From NCBI GenBank assembly GCA_016288855.1, contig JAEELJ010000017.1:1-37222 (forward strand): a stretch of DNA of 37,222 bases. Direction: 5' to 3'. Below the pieces are notes generated by a model. It had not been told where the DNA came from, ran no database searches, and saw only the letters and a program-made list of their open reading frames with translations. Position numbers and translations under genes: made by a program. The stretch is from Acholeplasmatales bacterium (GTDB taxonomy: Bacteria > Bacillota_I > Bacilli_A > Acholeplasmatales > Anaeroplasmataceae). Of this stretch, positions 16,439 to 24,911 are shown piece after piece (the first letter of the stretch is position 1; the number at the start of each line of letters is the position of its first letter).

Positions 16439-17155
16439 TTACTTATTAGAGCCAAATAATACGTCTTCCATGTCGTAATATCCATTTGGCTTACCAACTA
16501 ACCATCTAGCTGCTTTAATAGCACCAAGTGCGAATATTTTCTTTGAGCTAGCTGAATGCTTTAATGTAATAATTTCATCATCACCACAATACATAACCTC
16601 ATGCTCACCAACAATTGTTCCGCCTCTTACAGCAGAAACACCAACTTCTTCATGAGTTCTTGGGCAATAACCACTTCTTCCTTCAACAACCTTAAATCCA
16701 GTGTTTTCAACAATTGAATTAACAAGCATTTTAGCTGTTCCAGATGGAGCATCTAATTTCTTATTGTGATGTGCTTCTACAACTTCAATATCAAAGTCAT
16801 CCTTTAATATTGGAGTAATTTCCTTTACTAATCTATTTAATAAGATTACCCCCAAAGAGAAATTAGCACTTCTTAATACAGGAGCTACCTTAGATAATTC
16901 ATCAATTTTTTCTAGCTGTTCTTTTGTATAACCAGTTGTTGCAAAAATAACAGGCTTTTTAGTCTTTTTTACATAATCACAAATCATATCTAAATTTGCA
17001 ACATTTGAAAAATCAATAATTACATCAAAATTTCCATCAGTATCCTTTAAATCCTTAAATTCACATTCAGGTGCTACATTTGTAGAAAGCTCATCTCCTA
17101 ATAAATTAGAAATGATCTTACCCATTGCACCATAACCAACTACTGCTGCCTTCAT
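16439..17155 (-). CDS. dapB: 4-hydroxy-tetrahydrodipicolinate reductase
   Basis: A 238-residue NAD(P)H-dependent reductase making tetrahydrodipicolinate. The N-terminal nucleotide-binding motif is VVGYGAMGKI (5-14). ATTGYTKEQL follows, and the catalytic signature is EAHHNKKLDAPSGTA (about 127-141) with the His and Lys of the active site. It is slightly shorter than the E. coli enzyme (about 270) but close to other short Firmicutes forms. The start overlaps the dapA stop by one base (TAATG), so translation is coupled. Last gene before the 16337-16392 hairpin. Confidence 0.95.
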   Translation of the reverse strand: MKAAVVGYGAMGKIISNLLGDELSTNVAPECEFKDLKDTDGNFDVIIDFSNVANLDMICDYVKKTKKPVIFATTGYTKEQLEKIDELSKVAPVLRSANFSLGVILLNRLVKEITPILKDDFDIEVVEAHHNKKLDAPSGTAKMLVNSIVENTGFKVVEGRSGYCPRTHEEVGVSAVRGGTIVGEHEVMYCGDDEIITLKHSASSKKIFALGAIKAARWLVGKPNGYYDMEDVLFGSNK

Positions 17156-18036
17156 TAGAATATAATCTCCTTATCTTTATCAATAATATTATGTAGCTTC
17201 TTCTTATTGTCTTCTGCCATTTCATCAAGTGGTGCTCTATATCCACCAACATTAAATCCCATATAATTCATTGCTTCCTTAACTGGGATTGGATTAACTT
17301 CCATAAATAAACCATTAGTAAAATCTAATAAATCATTTGCTAAAGAAGTAGCTTCCTGGTACTTATTTTTAAAGCATAAGTCACAAATCTTTGCAGTTTG
17401 CTTTGGAGCACAGTTTGCAAGTACAGAAATAACACCCTTTGCACCAATAGACATCATTGGAACGATAATATCATCATTTCCTGAAAGCATAATGAAATCA
17501 TCATTTAAGAATTTTGCAATCTTCATAGTATAGCTCATATTACCACTTGCTTCCTTAATACCATAGATATTAGGATGCTTTGATAATACCTCAACAGCAT
17601 GAACAGACATAGACATACCTGTTCTACCTGGTACATTATACATAATTACTGGGCAATGAGATGCATCAGCAACTGCTGTAAAATGCTTAATTAAACCTGA
17701 TTCATTAGTCTTATTATAATATGGAGTAATTACTAAAACATAATCTGCTCCTAATTTAGAATACTTTTCAGACATAGTAACTGCTTTTTCTGTTTCATTA
17801 GAACCAGAACCAACAATTAATGGTACTCTATGATTTACCTTTGCTACAGAATATTTAACTATTTCAGCTTCTTCATCAAATGATAATGTAGAAGCCTCAC
17901 CTGTAGTACCTAAAATTACAATTCCTCCACTATGATTTGCAATATGGAATTCAAGTAATTCACCTAACTTTTCGAAATTTACACTTCCATCCTCATTAAA
18001 AGGTGTAACAAGTGCAACAATAGAACCTGATAACAT
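17155..18036 (-). CDS. dapA: 4-hydroxy-tetrahydrodipicolinate synthase
   Basis: A 293-residue TIM-barrel aldolase condensing pyruvate with aspartate semialdehyde. Substrate motifs GTTGEASTL (43-51) and YNVPGRTGM (about 133-141, active-site Tyr) are present. The Schiff-base Lys is in YGIKEASGN (about residue 161). Length is standard. It lies 2 bases after dapF and overlaps dapB by one base, in the tight lysA-dapF-dapA-dapB unit behind the lysine riboswitch. Confidence 0.96.
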   Translation of the reverse strand: MLSGSIVALVTPFNEDGSVNFEKLGELLEFHIANHSGGIVILGTTGEASTLSFDEEAEIVKYSVAKVNHRVPLIVGSGSNETEKAVTMSEKYSKLGADYVLVITPYYNKTNESGLIKHFTAVADASHCPVIMYNVPGRTGMSMSVHAVEVLSKHPNIYGIKEASGNMSYTMKIAKFLNDDFIMLSGNDDIIVPMMSIGAKGVISVLANCAPKQTAKICDLCFKNKYQEATSLANDLLDFTNGLFMEVNPIPVKEAMNYMGFNVGGYRAPLDEMAEDNKKKLHNIIDKDKEIIF

Positions 18037-18038
18037 GA

Positions 18039-18854
18039 TTATTCCTCCTTAACATATTTATAATCAATTTCAAAAATGTCATTAGCATCACCAGAAACAT
18101 AAACATTATCCTTTTTATCAGCTATTATAATAATATTTCCGTAATCTAATATACATTCACATTTGTTCTTTATAAATCCTAATTTCTTTGCAGCAACCAT
18201 TACTGCAGCACATCCATGTAAGGAAGCATGGACAAATCCATCTTCCTTATCATATGTTTTTACCATATACTTACCCTTTTCCTTTAGATAAGCAAATGAT
18301 ACATTTATTTTTTTATTAAATATTTTATATGATGATATTTCTTTAGCAATATCATGTAATTTTGAATTTATGACATCAGTAAATATTACTAAATGAGGTT
18401 CACCGATAAATAATGAATAAGAAGTTATATAAGTATTATTAATTATAAGCTCTCTTCCGAATGAATTTATAGAATCAGTAATATATAACATCTTATTGTT
18501 AAATAAAGGCTTACCTAGATTAATACTACAAGTAAATGGAACCTCACCTGTTATTTCTAATTCAACAATTCCTTTACCAGTTAAAACTTCAAATTTATGA
18601 GATTTAACAATTTTATTTTCAAACACATACTTACTAAAGCATATTAAAGCATTTGAATCAAATGTGATGAGCTTTCCATTTGAATCATACACTTTCATTT
18701 CTAAAGGCTTTTCTTTTACTAAAATTAACGCCTTTGCACCAACACCAAATATTCTATCTAAAATCTTTTTTGAAGCATTTGAATAATTAATTCCATCCTC
18801 TATTTTAGTTAATAAATAATCAGTGCCTAGTGAATGCATTTTAACTAAATGCAT
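18039..18854 (-). CDS. DapF-like protein lacking both catalytic cysteines
   Basis: A 271-residue protein with the diaminopimelate epimerase fold and length: KMHSLGTDYLL at 5-15 (family KMHGLGNDF), EMKVYDSNGK at 52-61, GEPHLVIF at 151-158, NVSF at 184-187. DapF normally uses two cysteines, one in a CGNG..CF motif and one in ACGTGA. Here the first motif reads FDSNALICF (65-73), with Asp66 at the cysteine position. The second reads HASLHGCAA (209-217), with Ser211 at the cysteine position. The ERG.GET substrate-binding segment is also lost (DKEDGFV, 202-208), as are the Asn residues of GLGND and GNPH. I therefore doubt normal epimerase activity. The gene is intact, starts on the lysA stop (TAATG) and lies 2 bases before dapA, so it is expressed with the pathway. 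It may be a regulatory pseudoenzyme, a scaffold, or an isomerase using Asp66 as its acid/base. Confidence 0.85.
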   Translation of the reverse strand: MHLVKMHSLGTDYLLTKIEDGINYSNASKKILDRIFGVGAKALILVKEKPLEMKVYDSNGKLITFDSNALICFSKYVFENKIVKSHKFEVLTGKGIVELEITGEVPFTCSINLGKPLFNNKMLYITDSINSFGRELIINNTYITSYSLFIGEPHLVIFTDVINSKLHDIAKEISSYKIFNKKINVSFAYLKEKGKYMVKTYDKEDGFVHASLHGCAAVMVAAKKLGFIKNKCECILDYGNIIIIADKKDNVYVSGDANDIFEIDYKYVKEE

Positions 18855-20089
18855 TATACTTCTCTTTCAATAAGCTCATCTAACGTCATTCTCTTTATTG
18901 CAATTCTAGACTTTCCATCTTCAACAAATACTACTGCTGGAGTTAAAGCCTTATTGTAATTTGAACTCATTGAATAACCGTAAGCACCAGTTGTATAAGT
19001 AATTAATAAATCTCCTGATTTTGCTTCAGGTAGATTAATATCTTCAATAATTAAATCTCCTGATTCACAGCACTTACCTGCAATAGTTACCTTGTGATTA
19101 TGTGCTTCATTTTCTTTACCAATTATTTCAGCATCATACTTAGCTTGATAAAGGGCAGGACGAATGTTATCTGTCATACCACCATCAATGAAATAATATT
19201 CCTTATTTGGAGTTTTCTTAGTAAATCCAATTGTATATAAAGTATAACCAGCTTCACCAACAATTGATCTACCTGGTTCAATTGCAAGCTTCTTAATCTT
19301 TATACCAGTTCTTCTAACTGCATCCTCTGCAGTCTTAATTAAAGTCTTAGAAACTATATCAAATGGAATAGGTGAATCTTCATTTGTATAATGTACACCA
19401 TAACCTCCACCAATATTCATTACTAGAGGATAGTTGAAATCCTTTGCCATTTCAAATAATTTATCAATTGATGCATTAAATGCACTTAAATCAAATATTT
19501 GTGAACCTATATGAGAATGGAATCCTAAAAATTTAATATTTTTAGAATTATCAATTATCTTCTTCATTTCTTTATAATCATCAGAACCATATAATACACC
19601 AAACTTTGAATCTACATGTGCAGTAACAATAAACTTATGTGTATGTGCAGAAACACCAACATTCATTCTAATAACAATATTAACTACCTTGTTTTTAGAT
19701 TTAGAAACTTCTTCTAAAACCTTTAATTCGTCTAAGTTATCTACAACAACTGTACCAATGTTATTATCTAATGCGTAATTAATTTCTTCTAATGATTTAT
19801 TATTTCCATGGAAGAAAATATGCTTTGGATCAAATCCAGCTTTAATAGCTGTATACATTTCACCAAGTGAAACAACATCTAAAGATAATCCCATTTCCTT
19901 TACTACTCTAATCATTTCCTTACAGTTAAATGCTTTAGAGGCATATTCAATTTCTGTTTCAAACATTTCTGATTTAAAATTATTCTTATATAGACTCATT
20001 ATATTCTTAATATGATTTACATCATAAATATATAATGGAGTACCATATTCATTTTTTAAATCTTTTACATCAACACCTGCGATTTCCAT
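18854..20089 (-). CDS. lysA: diaminopimelate decarboxylase
   Basis: A 411-residue PLP enzyme that decarboxylates meso-diaminopimelate to L-lysine. The PLP Lys is K52 in EYASKAF. HSHIGSQI is at 191-198, the PLP phosphate loop GGGYG at 227-231, EPGRSIV at 271-277, and the substrate motif GKCCESGD at 338-345 supplies the catalytic Cys across the dimer. YGYSMSSNYN near the C terminus binds PLP and substrate. All key residues are present, unlike the neighbouring DapF homologue. It is the first gene after the lysine riboswitch and overlaps dapF by one base. Confidence 0.96.
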   Translation of the reverse strand: MEIAGVDVKDLKNEYGTPLYIYDVNHIKNIMSLYKNNFKSEMFETEIEYASKAFNCKEMIRVVKEMGLSLDVVSLGEMYTAIKAGFDPKHIFFHGNNKSLEEINYALDNNIGTVVVDNLDELKVLEEVSKSKNKVVNIVIRMNVGVSAHTHKFIVTAHVDSKFGVLYGSDDYKEMKKIIDNSKNIKFLGFHSHIGSQIFDLSAFNASIDKLFEMAKDFNYPLVMNIGGGYGVHYTNEDSPIPFDIVSKTLIKTAEDAVRRTGIKIKKLAIEPGRSIVGEAGYTLYTIGFTKKTPNKEYYFIDGGMTDNIRPALYQAKYDAEIIGKENEAHNHKVTIAGKCCESGDLIIEDINLPEAKSGDLLITYTTGAYGYSMSSNYNKALTPAVVFVEDGKSRIAIKRMTLDELIEREV

Positions 20090-20117
20090 TACATTAATAC
20101 CTACCTTACTATCTAAA

Positions 20118-20140
20118 TAAAAAAAGACGCCAATGGCGTC
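20118..20140 (-). terminator. riboswitch-controlled terminator before lysA
   Basis: GACGCC (20135-20140 side) and GGCGTC form a 6-bp GC-rich stem with a 3-base loop and seven or more T on the minus strand. It lies 28 bases upstream of the lysA start. Confidence 0.9.
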
Positions 20141-20345
20141 GTATCATTAAAAAATAATCCCTTTTATAAATTGGATTTTTAAAATAATTAGCGCCTCTTC
20201 TTTATGAAGGAGTGATATAAGTATTTCTTATATCCCCATAGTCAATGAATACCTCCATTGCTATTCGGCAGTGATTACCTTTCACATACTTCACATGATG
20301 TCTCATCCATATGCTACTCATTTGCACTGCAACCTCTAACTTATT
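20118..20345 (-). promoter_or_regulatory. lysine riboswitch (L box) with terminator
   Basis: On the minus strand the leader carries the L-box conserved blocks in order: AGAGG (about 20338-20334), AATGAGTA (20322-20315), GTGAAAGG (20285-20278), CTGCCGAA (20272-20265), GACTATGGGG (20243-20234) and TATCACTCC (about 20216-20208). Helices can be drawn: GCAGTG with CACTGC (P2), ATAGCAATG with CATTGACTAT (P4), and ATATAAG with CTTATAT (P5). The expression platform is a GC-rich terminator, GACGCC-ATT-GGCGTC (20126-20140), followed by a T run. Lysine binding should favour the terminator and switch off lysA-dapF-dapA-dapB. The aptamer spans about 20205-20345. Confidence 0.92.
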
Positions 20346-20356
20346 TAGATATTCTT

Positions 20357-20385
20357 ATAATAACACAACAAATTTATGTTGTAAA
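20357..20385 (-). promoter_or_regulatory. promoter of the lysA operon
   Basis: Minus strand: TTTACA (20380-20385), 17-base spacer, TATTAT (20357-20362). Transcription would start about 5 bases before the riboswitch aptamer. The inverted repeat ACAACA-AATTTA-TGTTGT (20365-20382) fills the spacer. Confidence 0.75.
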
Positions 20386-20412
20386 CCTTTAATTTAAATA
20401 AATTGTATAAAA

Positions 20413-20457
20413 TTTAAAAAAATGGCCAAATGTTTTATAAAAACACTTAACCATTTT
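20413..20457 (-). terminator. terminator after gpsA
   Basis: AAAATGG (20419-20425) pairs with CCATTTT (20451-20457), with an inner TGTTTT/AAAACA stem. On the minus strand a T run follows. It lies 6 bases after the gpsA stop codon. Confidence 0.8.
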
Positions 20458-20463
20458 AAACTT

Positions 20464-21465
20464 TTACCAATATTTTTCGCTCTTTAGGCTTCTTGATAAT
20501 AAATTTTTTAATGCTTCTTTTGCATTTTCTTTTCCATTTACTACTTCATATGCTGCATTTATGATTGGTAATTCAACATTATATTTTTTACCAATTTCAT
20601 ATCCAGCTTCAATGGCACGAATTCCTTCAACATTTTGAGTAATTGAATGAATAGCTTCATCAATAGTCATACCCTTACCAATGTTTAATCCACACTGGAA
20701 ATTTCTAGAATTCATTGATGATGCAGTTACAATTAAATCACCAATTCCAGCAAGTCCGTATGCTGTTTCCATTTTTCCGCCTAATACATTAACTATTGTA
20801 ACTATTTCCTTTATACCACGTGTAATTAGGAATGCTCTTGCATTTTCTCCTAATCCCATACCATATAACACTCCTGATACAATAGCAATTGCATTTTTCA
20901 TAGCACCACCAGTTTCAACACCGATTACATCATCTGATGTATAAACACGTAAGTACTTTTCGTTATTAAATAATTCTTGAACAAACTTTGCACAAGAAGC
21001 GTCATCAGATGCAGAAACTAAAGATGTAACCTTACGTAAAATAACTTCTTCTGCATGAGATGGTCCTGATAATGCAACATAGCCTTTGAAGTTTTCTTTT
21101 GAAATTTCTTCTTTAACTATTTCAGATACTCTTTTTGAAGTAGAAGGTTCAATACCCTTTGATACATTAACAAAAAGCTTTGGTGTTTTAATTAATTTAT
21201 TTAAATCATGTAATACCATTCTTGTTACCTTTGTAGGTACACATAAAACAATAATATCACTAAAAAGAGCAGTTTCTTCTAAAGAAGATGTTGCCTTAAT
21301 AGATTCTGGTATAGTTAAATCAAAGAATGGGTGAAGATGCTTATTATTAATTTTATTAATAAATTCTTCATTAATATCTCTAATTAAAACTTTATTACCA
21401 TTATCAGTTAGTACTTGGGCTAATGTAGTTCCCCAAGAACCACCACCTAAAATTGAAACATTCAT
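20464..21465 (-). CDS. gpsA: glycerol-3-phosphate dehydrogenase [NAD(P)+]
   Basis: A 333-residue cytosolic enzyme reducing dihydroxyacetone phosphate to sn-glycerol 3-phosphate for phospholipid synthesis. The N-terminal dinucleotide-binding motif is ILGGGSWGTTLA (5-16). SKGIEPST (about 109-116), GPSHAEEV (about 144-151), the catalytic Lys in ETGGAMKNAIAI and GLAGIGDLIVT follow. The GPSHAEE form is the Firmicutes variant. It is the last gene of the rluB-cmk-S1-der-gpsA cluster and starts 4 bases after der; this order is also known from Bacillus subtilis. Confidence 0.96.
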   Translation of the reverse strand: MNVSILGGGSWGTTLAQVLTDNGNKVLIRDINEEFINKINNKHLHPFFDLTIPESIKATSSLEETALFSDIIVLCVPTKVTRMVLHDLNKLIKTPKLFVNVSKGIEPSTSKRVSEIVKEEISKENFKGYVALSGPSHAEEVILRKVTSLVSASDDASCAKFVQELFNNEKYLRVYTSDDVIGVETGGAMKNAIAIVSGVLYGMGLGENARAFLITRGIKEIVTIVNVLGGKMETAYGLAGIGDLIVTASSMNSRNFQCGLNIGKGMTIDEAIHSITQNVEGIRAIEAGYEIGKKYNVELPIINAAYEVVNGKENAKEALKNLLSRSLKSEKYW

Positions 21466-21469
21466 AATA

Positions 21470-22777
21470 CTAGTCTCTCTTTCTGAATTCTAATTTTATA
21501 GGAGTTGCGTAGAAGTCGAAATTCTTACGTAACTGATTTTCTAAATATCTATAATATGAGAAATGTAAAAATTGAGGATCATTTACAAAGAATGTAAATG
21601 TAGGAGGTTCAACACCAACCTGTGAAGCATAATAAATTTTAATCTTACCACCATTAAAAATAGATGGTGGGAACATTGAATATGCATCTAATACTACATC
21701 ATTTAATGTTGCAGTCTTAATTCTTGTATGATATGCAATATATGCTTCATCTATTGCAGGGAACATAGTTTGTACTCTCTTATTGTCTAATGCAGATAAG
21801 AATACAATTGGTGCAAAATCTAAATACTTAAAATGACTTCTTACATCATCTTCCCATTTCTTCATTGTCTTAGAATCTTTATCTGGAACAATATCCCATT
21901 TATTAACAACAATGATACATGGCTTATTATATTCATGAATATATTGTCCTACATGCATATCTTGATCAATAATACCAACACCAGCATCAATCATTAAAAC
22001 AACAACATCCGCACGTAAGATTGCATCAACAGTTCTAATTGCAGCATACTTATCAAGATTTTCATAAATCTTGCCGCGTTTCTTTAAACCTGCTGTATCA
22101 ATAACAGTATATTTTTTACCATCACGTACAAATCTAGTATCAATTGTGTCACGTGTTGTACCTTCAATATTAGATACGATATCACGCTCTTCATTTAAAA
22201 TTGTATTTGTAAGTGAAGATTTACCAACGTTAGGACGACCTATGATTGCAAATTTAATTGAATCATCAACTTCCTCATCTTTTTTAGTTGGTAGCAATGA
22301 AATAATCTTATCTAAAAGATTACCAATACCAACACCATGACCTGATGAAATAATTATAGGATCTCCAAATCCTAAAGAATAGAATTCATATTGAGATTCT
22401 CTAAATTGTTCATCATCAACCTTATTAACTGCAACAATTACAGGCTTATTTGTTTTATATAAAAGTTTTGCTATATATGAGTCATCACTCGTAAGTCCAT
22501 TACGACAATCAACAACAAACACAATAACATCAGCTTCTTCCATAGCAATTTCTGCCTGAGCTTTAATTTCTGTTAAAAAGGGAGCATCACTAAGCTCAAT
22601 GCCCCCTGTGTCAATCAAAAAGAATTCCTTTGTTAACCATGATGCCTTAGAATATATTCTATCTCTTGTAACACCTGGCTGATCATCTGTAATGGATAAT
22701 CTTTCACCTATGATACGATTAAATAATGTTGACTTACCAACATTAGGTCTACCTACTATCGCAACTTTAGGTAACAT
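21470..22777 (-). CDS. der: ribosome biogenesis GTPase Der (EngA)
   Basis: A 435-residue protein with two tandem GTPase domains and a C-terminal KH-like domain, needed for 50S assembly. First domain: GRPNVGKSTLFN (8-19), DTGG, NKVD. Second domain: GRPNVGKSSLTN (about 180-191), DTAGL, NKWD. The KH-like part starts at about 350 and includes PPTFTFFVNDP. Standard length. It is co-transcribed with the S1 protein gene upstream (35-base gap) and gpsA downstream (4-base gap). Confidence 0.97.
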   Translation of the reverse strand: MLPKVAIVGRPNVGKSTLFNRIIGERLSITDDQPGVTRDRIYSKASWLTKEFFLIDTGGIELSDAPFLTEIKAQAEIAMEEADVIVFVVDCRNGLTSDDSYIAKLLYKTNKPVIVAVNKVDDEQFRESQYEFYSLGFGDPIIISSGHGVGIGNLLDKIISLLPTKKDEEVDDSIKFAIIGRPNVGKSSLTNTILNEERDIVSNIEGTTRDTIDTRFVRDGKKYTVIDTAGLKKRGKIYENLDKYAAIRTVDAILRADVVVLMIDAGVGIIDQDMHVGQYIHEYNKPCIIVVNKWDIVPDKDSKTMKKWEDDVRSHFKYLDFAPIVFLSALDNKRVQTMFPAIDEAYIAYHTRIKTATLNDVVLDAYSMFPPSIFNGGKIKIYYASQVGVEPPTFTFFVNDPQFLHFSYYRYLENQLRKNFDFYATPIKLEFRKRD

Positions 22778-22812
22778 ATTACCACCACCATTTTGATTAT
22801 TTTTTTTAAATA

Positions 22813-24189
22813 TTATTTCTTTAATTTATCGCCTAAATTAGTTGATACTTCTTCATTATCGTTGTATTTTTCTAATTCAGCTCTTTCTTTATCTTCATTT
22901 ATCTTTCTTATTGATAAAACCATTCTCCATTGCTTTGGATCAATTTCAATGATTTTAGCTTCTACTTCATCATCCTTAGCAAAGAATGATGAAACATCCT
23001 TATTTCTATCATCATAAGATAATGCTTCTGACTTAGGAATGAAGCCATCAACACCTAAATCTGTTGCAACTTCAACTCCACCCTTGTTAGTTCCTAAAAC
23101 CTTAGCTTTAACAACATCACCAACTTTAGCTTCAACTCTATCCCATGGATTATCCATTAATGCTTTAATAGATAAATTAATCTTTTCACCATCTTCATCC
23201 ATAGATAAAATAGCGACTTCTAATTCATCACCAATAATTACTCTTGCAGCAAGATTATCATTTGGATTATAAGAATATTCACTTCTATGTAATAATCCCT
23301 TTAGGTTAGGTGCTAATTCTAATAATAGACCAAATGCTAACTTATTAGAAACCTTACCTTTAACCTTATCACCAACATGATGTTCTTTAGCAAATGCTGT
23401 AAATGGTGAATCAATTAAAGCCTTACGTGAGAATAAAAGCTTACCATTATCCTTTGATAAAACCTTAACTTCTAATTCATCGCCAACCTTTAATACCTTT
23501 TGTACGTCAACGAATTCATGAGCAACATCCTTAGCCTTAATCATACCTGAAACTTCACCACATTTAACAAATGCAGCATAGTTTTCAACCTTAGTAACAA
23601 CACCCTTTAATGTGTCTCCTACGTTAATTCCTTCAAGAATTGCTTCCTTCTTCTTTAATTGCTCTTGGATTGCAATTTCTTTTGCAGATACAACGGCTCT
23701 CTTTCTATCATCATCAATATCAATAACTAATACATTGATATTTGATTTTAACTTAATGTCTCTTGGAGATTGACTCTTAGGCATAAAGCATGTAATGCCC
23801 TTGTAATTAAGAATATATCCCTTACCATTAGCATCCTTACTAACTGTTGCTTCAACAGGTGTATGATTCTCCTGAGCAACCTTTAATTCATTAAATGCTT
23901 CTTCTTTTAATTCATCTAATCTAGATAATAAGATTAATGCATTTGGTTCATAAGATACTTTTGCAACTTCACATTCAATTACATCTCCAACCTTAACAAG
24001 GTCCTTAAAAGATGTTGCATTCTTATCCTTTGTGAAATGATCTAAATGCATTGTACCTTCTGTAAAGCTATGTACATCTAATAAGATAGTAAAATCATTT
24101 AAGATTCTTTCTACTGTTCCCCTTACCTTGTCACCAACCTTTAAGTCTTCACCCAAATTGTTGATAACTTCATCCATAAAACTACTCAT
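22813..24189 (-). CDS. S1 RNA-binding domain protein (RpsA/YpfD-like)
   Basis: A 458-residue protein with about five S1 repeats: 14-90, 95-165 (divergent), 172-248, 255-335 and 340-420. Each repeat has the pattern VGD.V.G.V (for example VGDKVRGTVERI, VGDTLKGVVTKV, VGDKVKGKVSNK, VGDVVKAKVLGT). The C-terminal end is charged and short. In Firmicutes this gene, between cmk and der, is called a ribosomal S1 homologue; it usually has fewer repeats than E. coli S1 and its ribosome role is less certain. It begins 2 bases after cmk, so translation is coupled. Confidence 0.9.
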   Translation of the reverse strand: MSSFMDEVINNLGEDLKVGDKVRGTVERILNDFTILLDVHSFTEGTMHLDHFTKDKNATSFKDLVKVGDVIECEVAKVSYEPNALILLSRLDELKEEAFNELKVAQENHTPVEATVSKDANGKGYILNYKGITCFMPKSQSPRDIKLKSNINVLVIDIDDDRKRAVVSAKEIAIQEQLKKKEAILEGINVGDTLKGVVTKVENYAAFVKCGEVSGMIKAKDVAHEFVDVQKVLKVGDELEVKVLSKDNGKLLFSRKALIDSPFTAFAKEHHVGDKVKGKVSNKLAFGLLLELAPNLKGLLHRSEYSYNPNDNLAARVIIGDELEVAILSMDEDGEKINLSIKALMDNPWDRVEAKVGDVVKAKVLGTNKGGVEVATDLGVDGFIPKSEALSYDDRNKDVSSFFAKDDEVEAKIIEIDPKQWRMVLSIRKINEDKERAELEKYNDNEEVSTNLGDKLKK

Positions 24190-24191
24190 AA

Positions 24192-24851
24192 TTATTTCCC
24201 TAACCTCTCATTTATTAAATCTATAATTTTATTAATAACTTCCTCTATACTTAAATTAGTTGTATCAACTAATATAGCATCATTAGCTTGTTTTAATGGT
24301 GCAATCTTTCTCGTTGAATCTTTTCTATCTCTTTCAATTATTTCTTTTAAAATAACATCATAGTTAGATTCAATTCCCTTTAATTCATTTTCTTTACATC
24401 TTCTTTCTGCTCTAACCTCAGCAGATGCTGTTAAGAAAACCTTTAAATCAGCATTGGGTGCAACAACAGTACCAATGTCTCTCCCATCCATTATAACCTT
24501 GCCGATTTTTAAACTTTCTCTTTGGAAATAAACCATTCTATCTCTTACAGCATTTATTCTTGCTGGTTGAGATGCATGATTTGTAACTTCTTGACTTCTT
24601 ATTTCCTTTGAAACATCTTCTCCATTTAAAAATGTTTTACCTTCTTTATAAATAATAGATAAATCATTAATGAATGAATAAGCATTTTCATCATCTAAAT
24701 CAATACCAAGTCTTAATGCATATAGTGTTACTGCTCTATACATAGCACCAGTGTCTATATGTGTAAAACCTAGTCTTTTAGCTACTTCTTTTGAAACAGA
24801 TGATTTACCAGAACCAGCTGGTCCATCAATCGCAACAACAAAATTATTCAT
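24192..24851 (-). CDS. cmk: cytidylate kinase
   Basis: A cytosolic enzyme phosphorylating CMP and dCMP with ATP. The P-loop is IDGPAGSGKSSVSKEVA. IDTGAMYRAVTL, GRDIGTVVAPNADLKVFLTASAEVRAERR and RDRKDSTRKIAPLKQA complete the family signature. I choose the second in-frame ATG (24851, MNNFVVAIDGPAG, 219 residues): it has a GAGG SD 6 bases away, while the ATG at 24863 overlaps that SD. It is the second gene of the rluB-cmk-S1-der-gpsA cluster. Confidence 0.95.
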   Translation of the reverse strand: MNNFVVAIDGPAGSGKSSVSKEVAKRLGFTHIDTGAMYRAVTLYALRLGIDLDDENAYSFINDLSIIYKEGKTFLNGEDVSKEIRSQEVTNHASQPARINAVRDRMVYFQRESLKIGKVIMDGRDIGTVVAPNADLKVFLTASAEVRAERRCKENELKGIESNYDVILKEIIERDRKDSTRKIAPLKQANDAILVDTTNLSIEEVINKIIDLINERLGK

Positions 24852-24911
24852 ATTAAACCTCATACTCTATAATTTTAACACAATTTATCTTCTTTTTAAA
24901 TAAATTTAATC

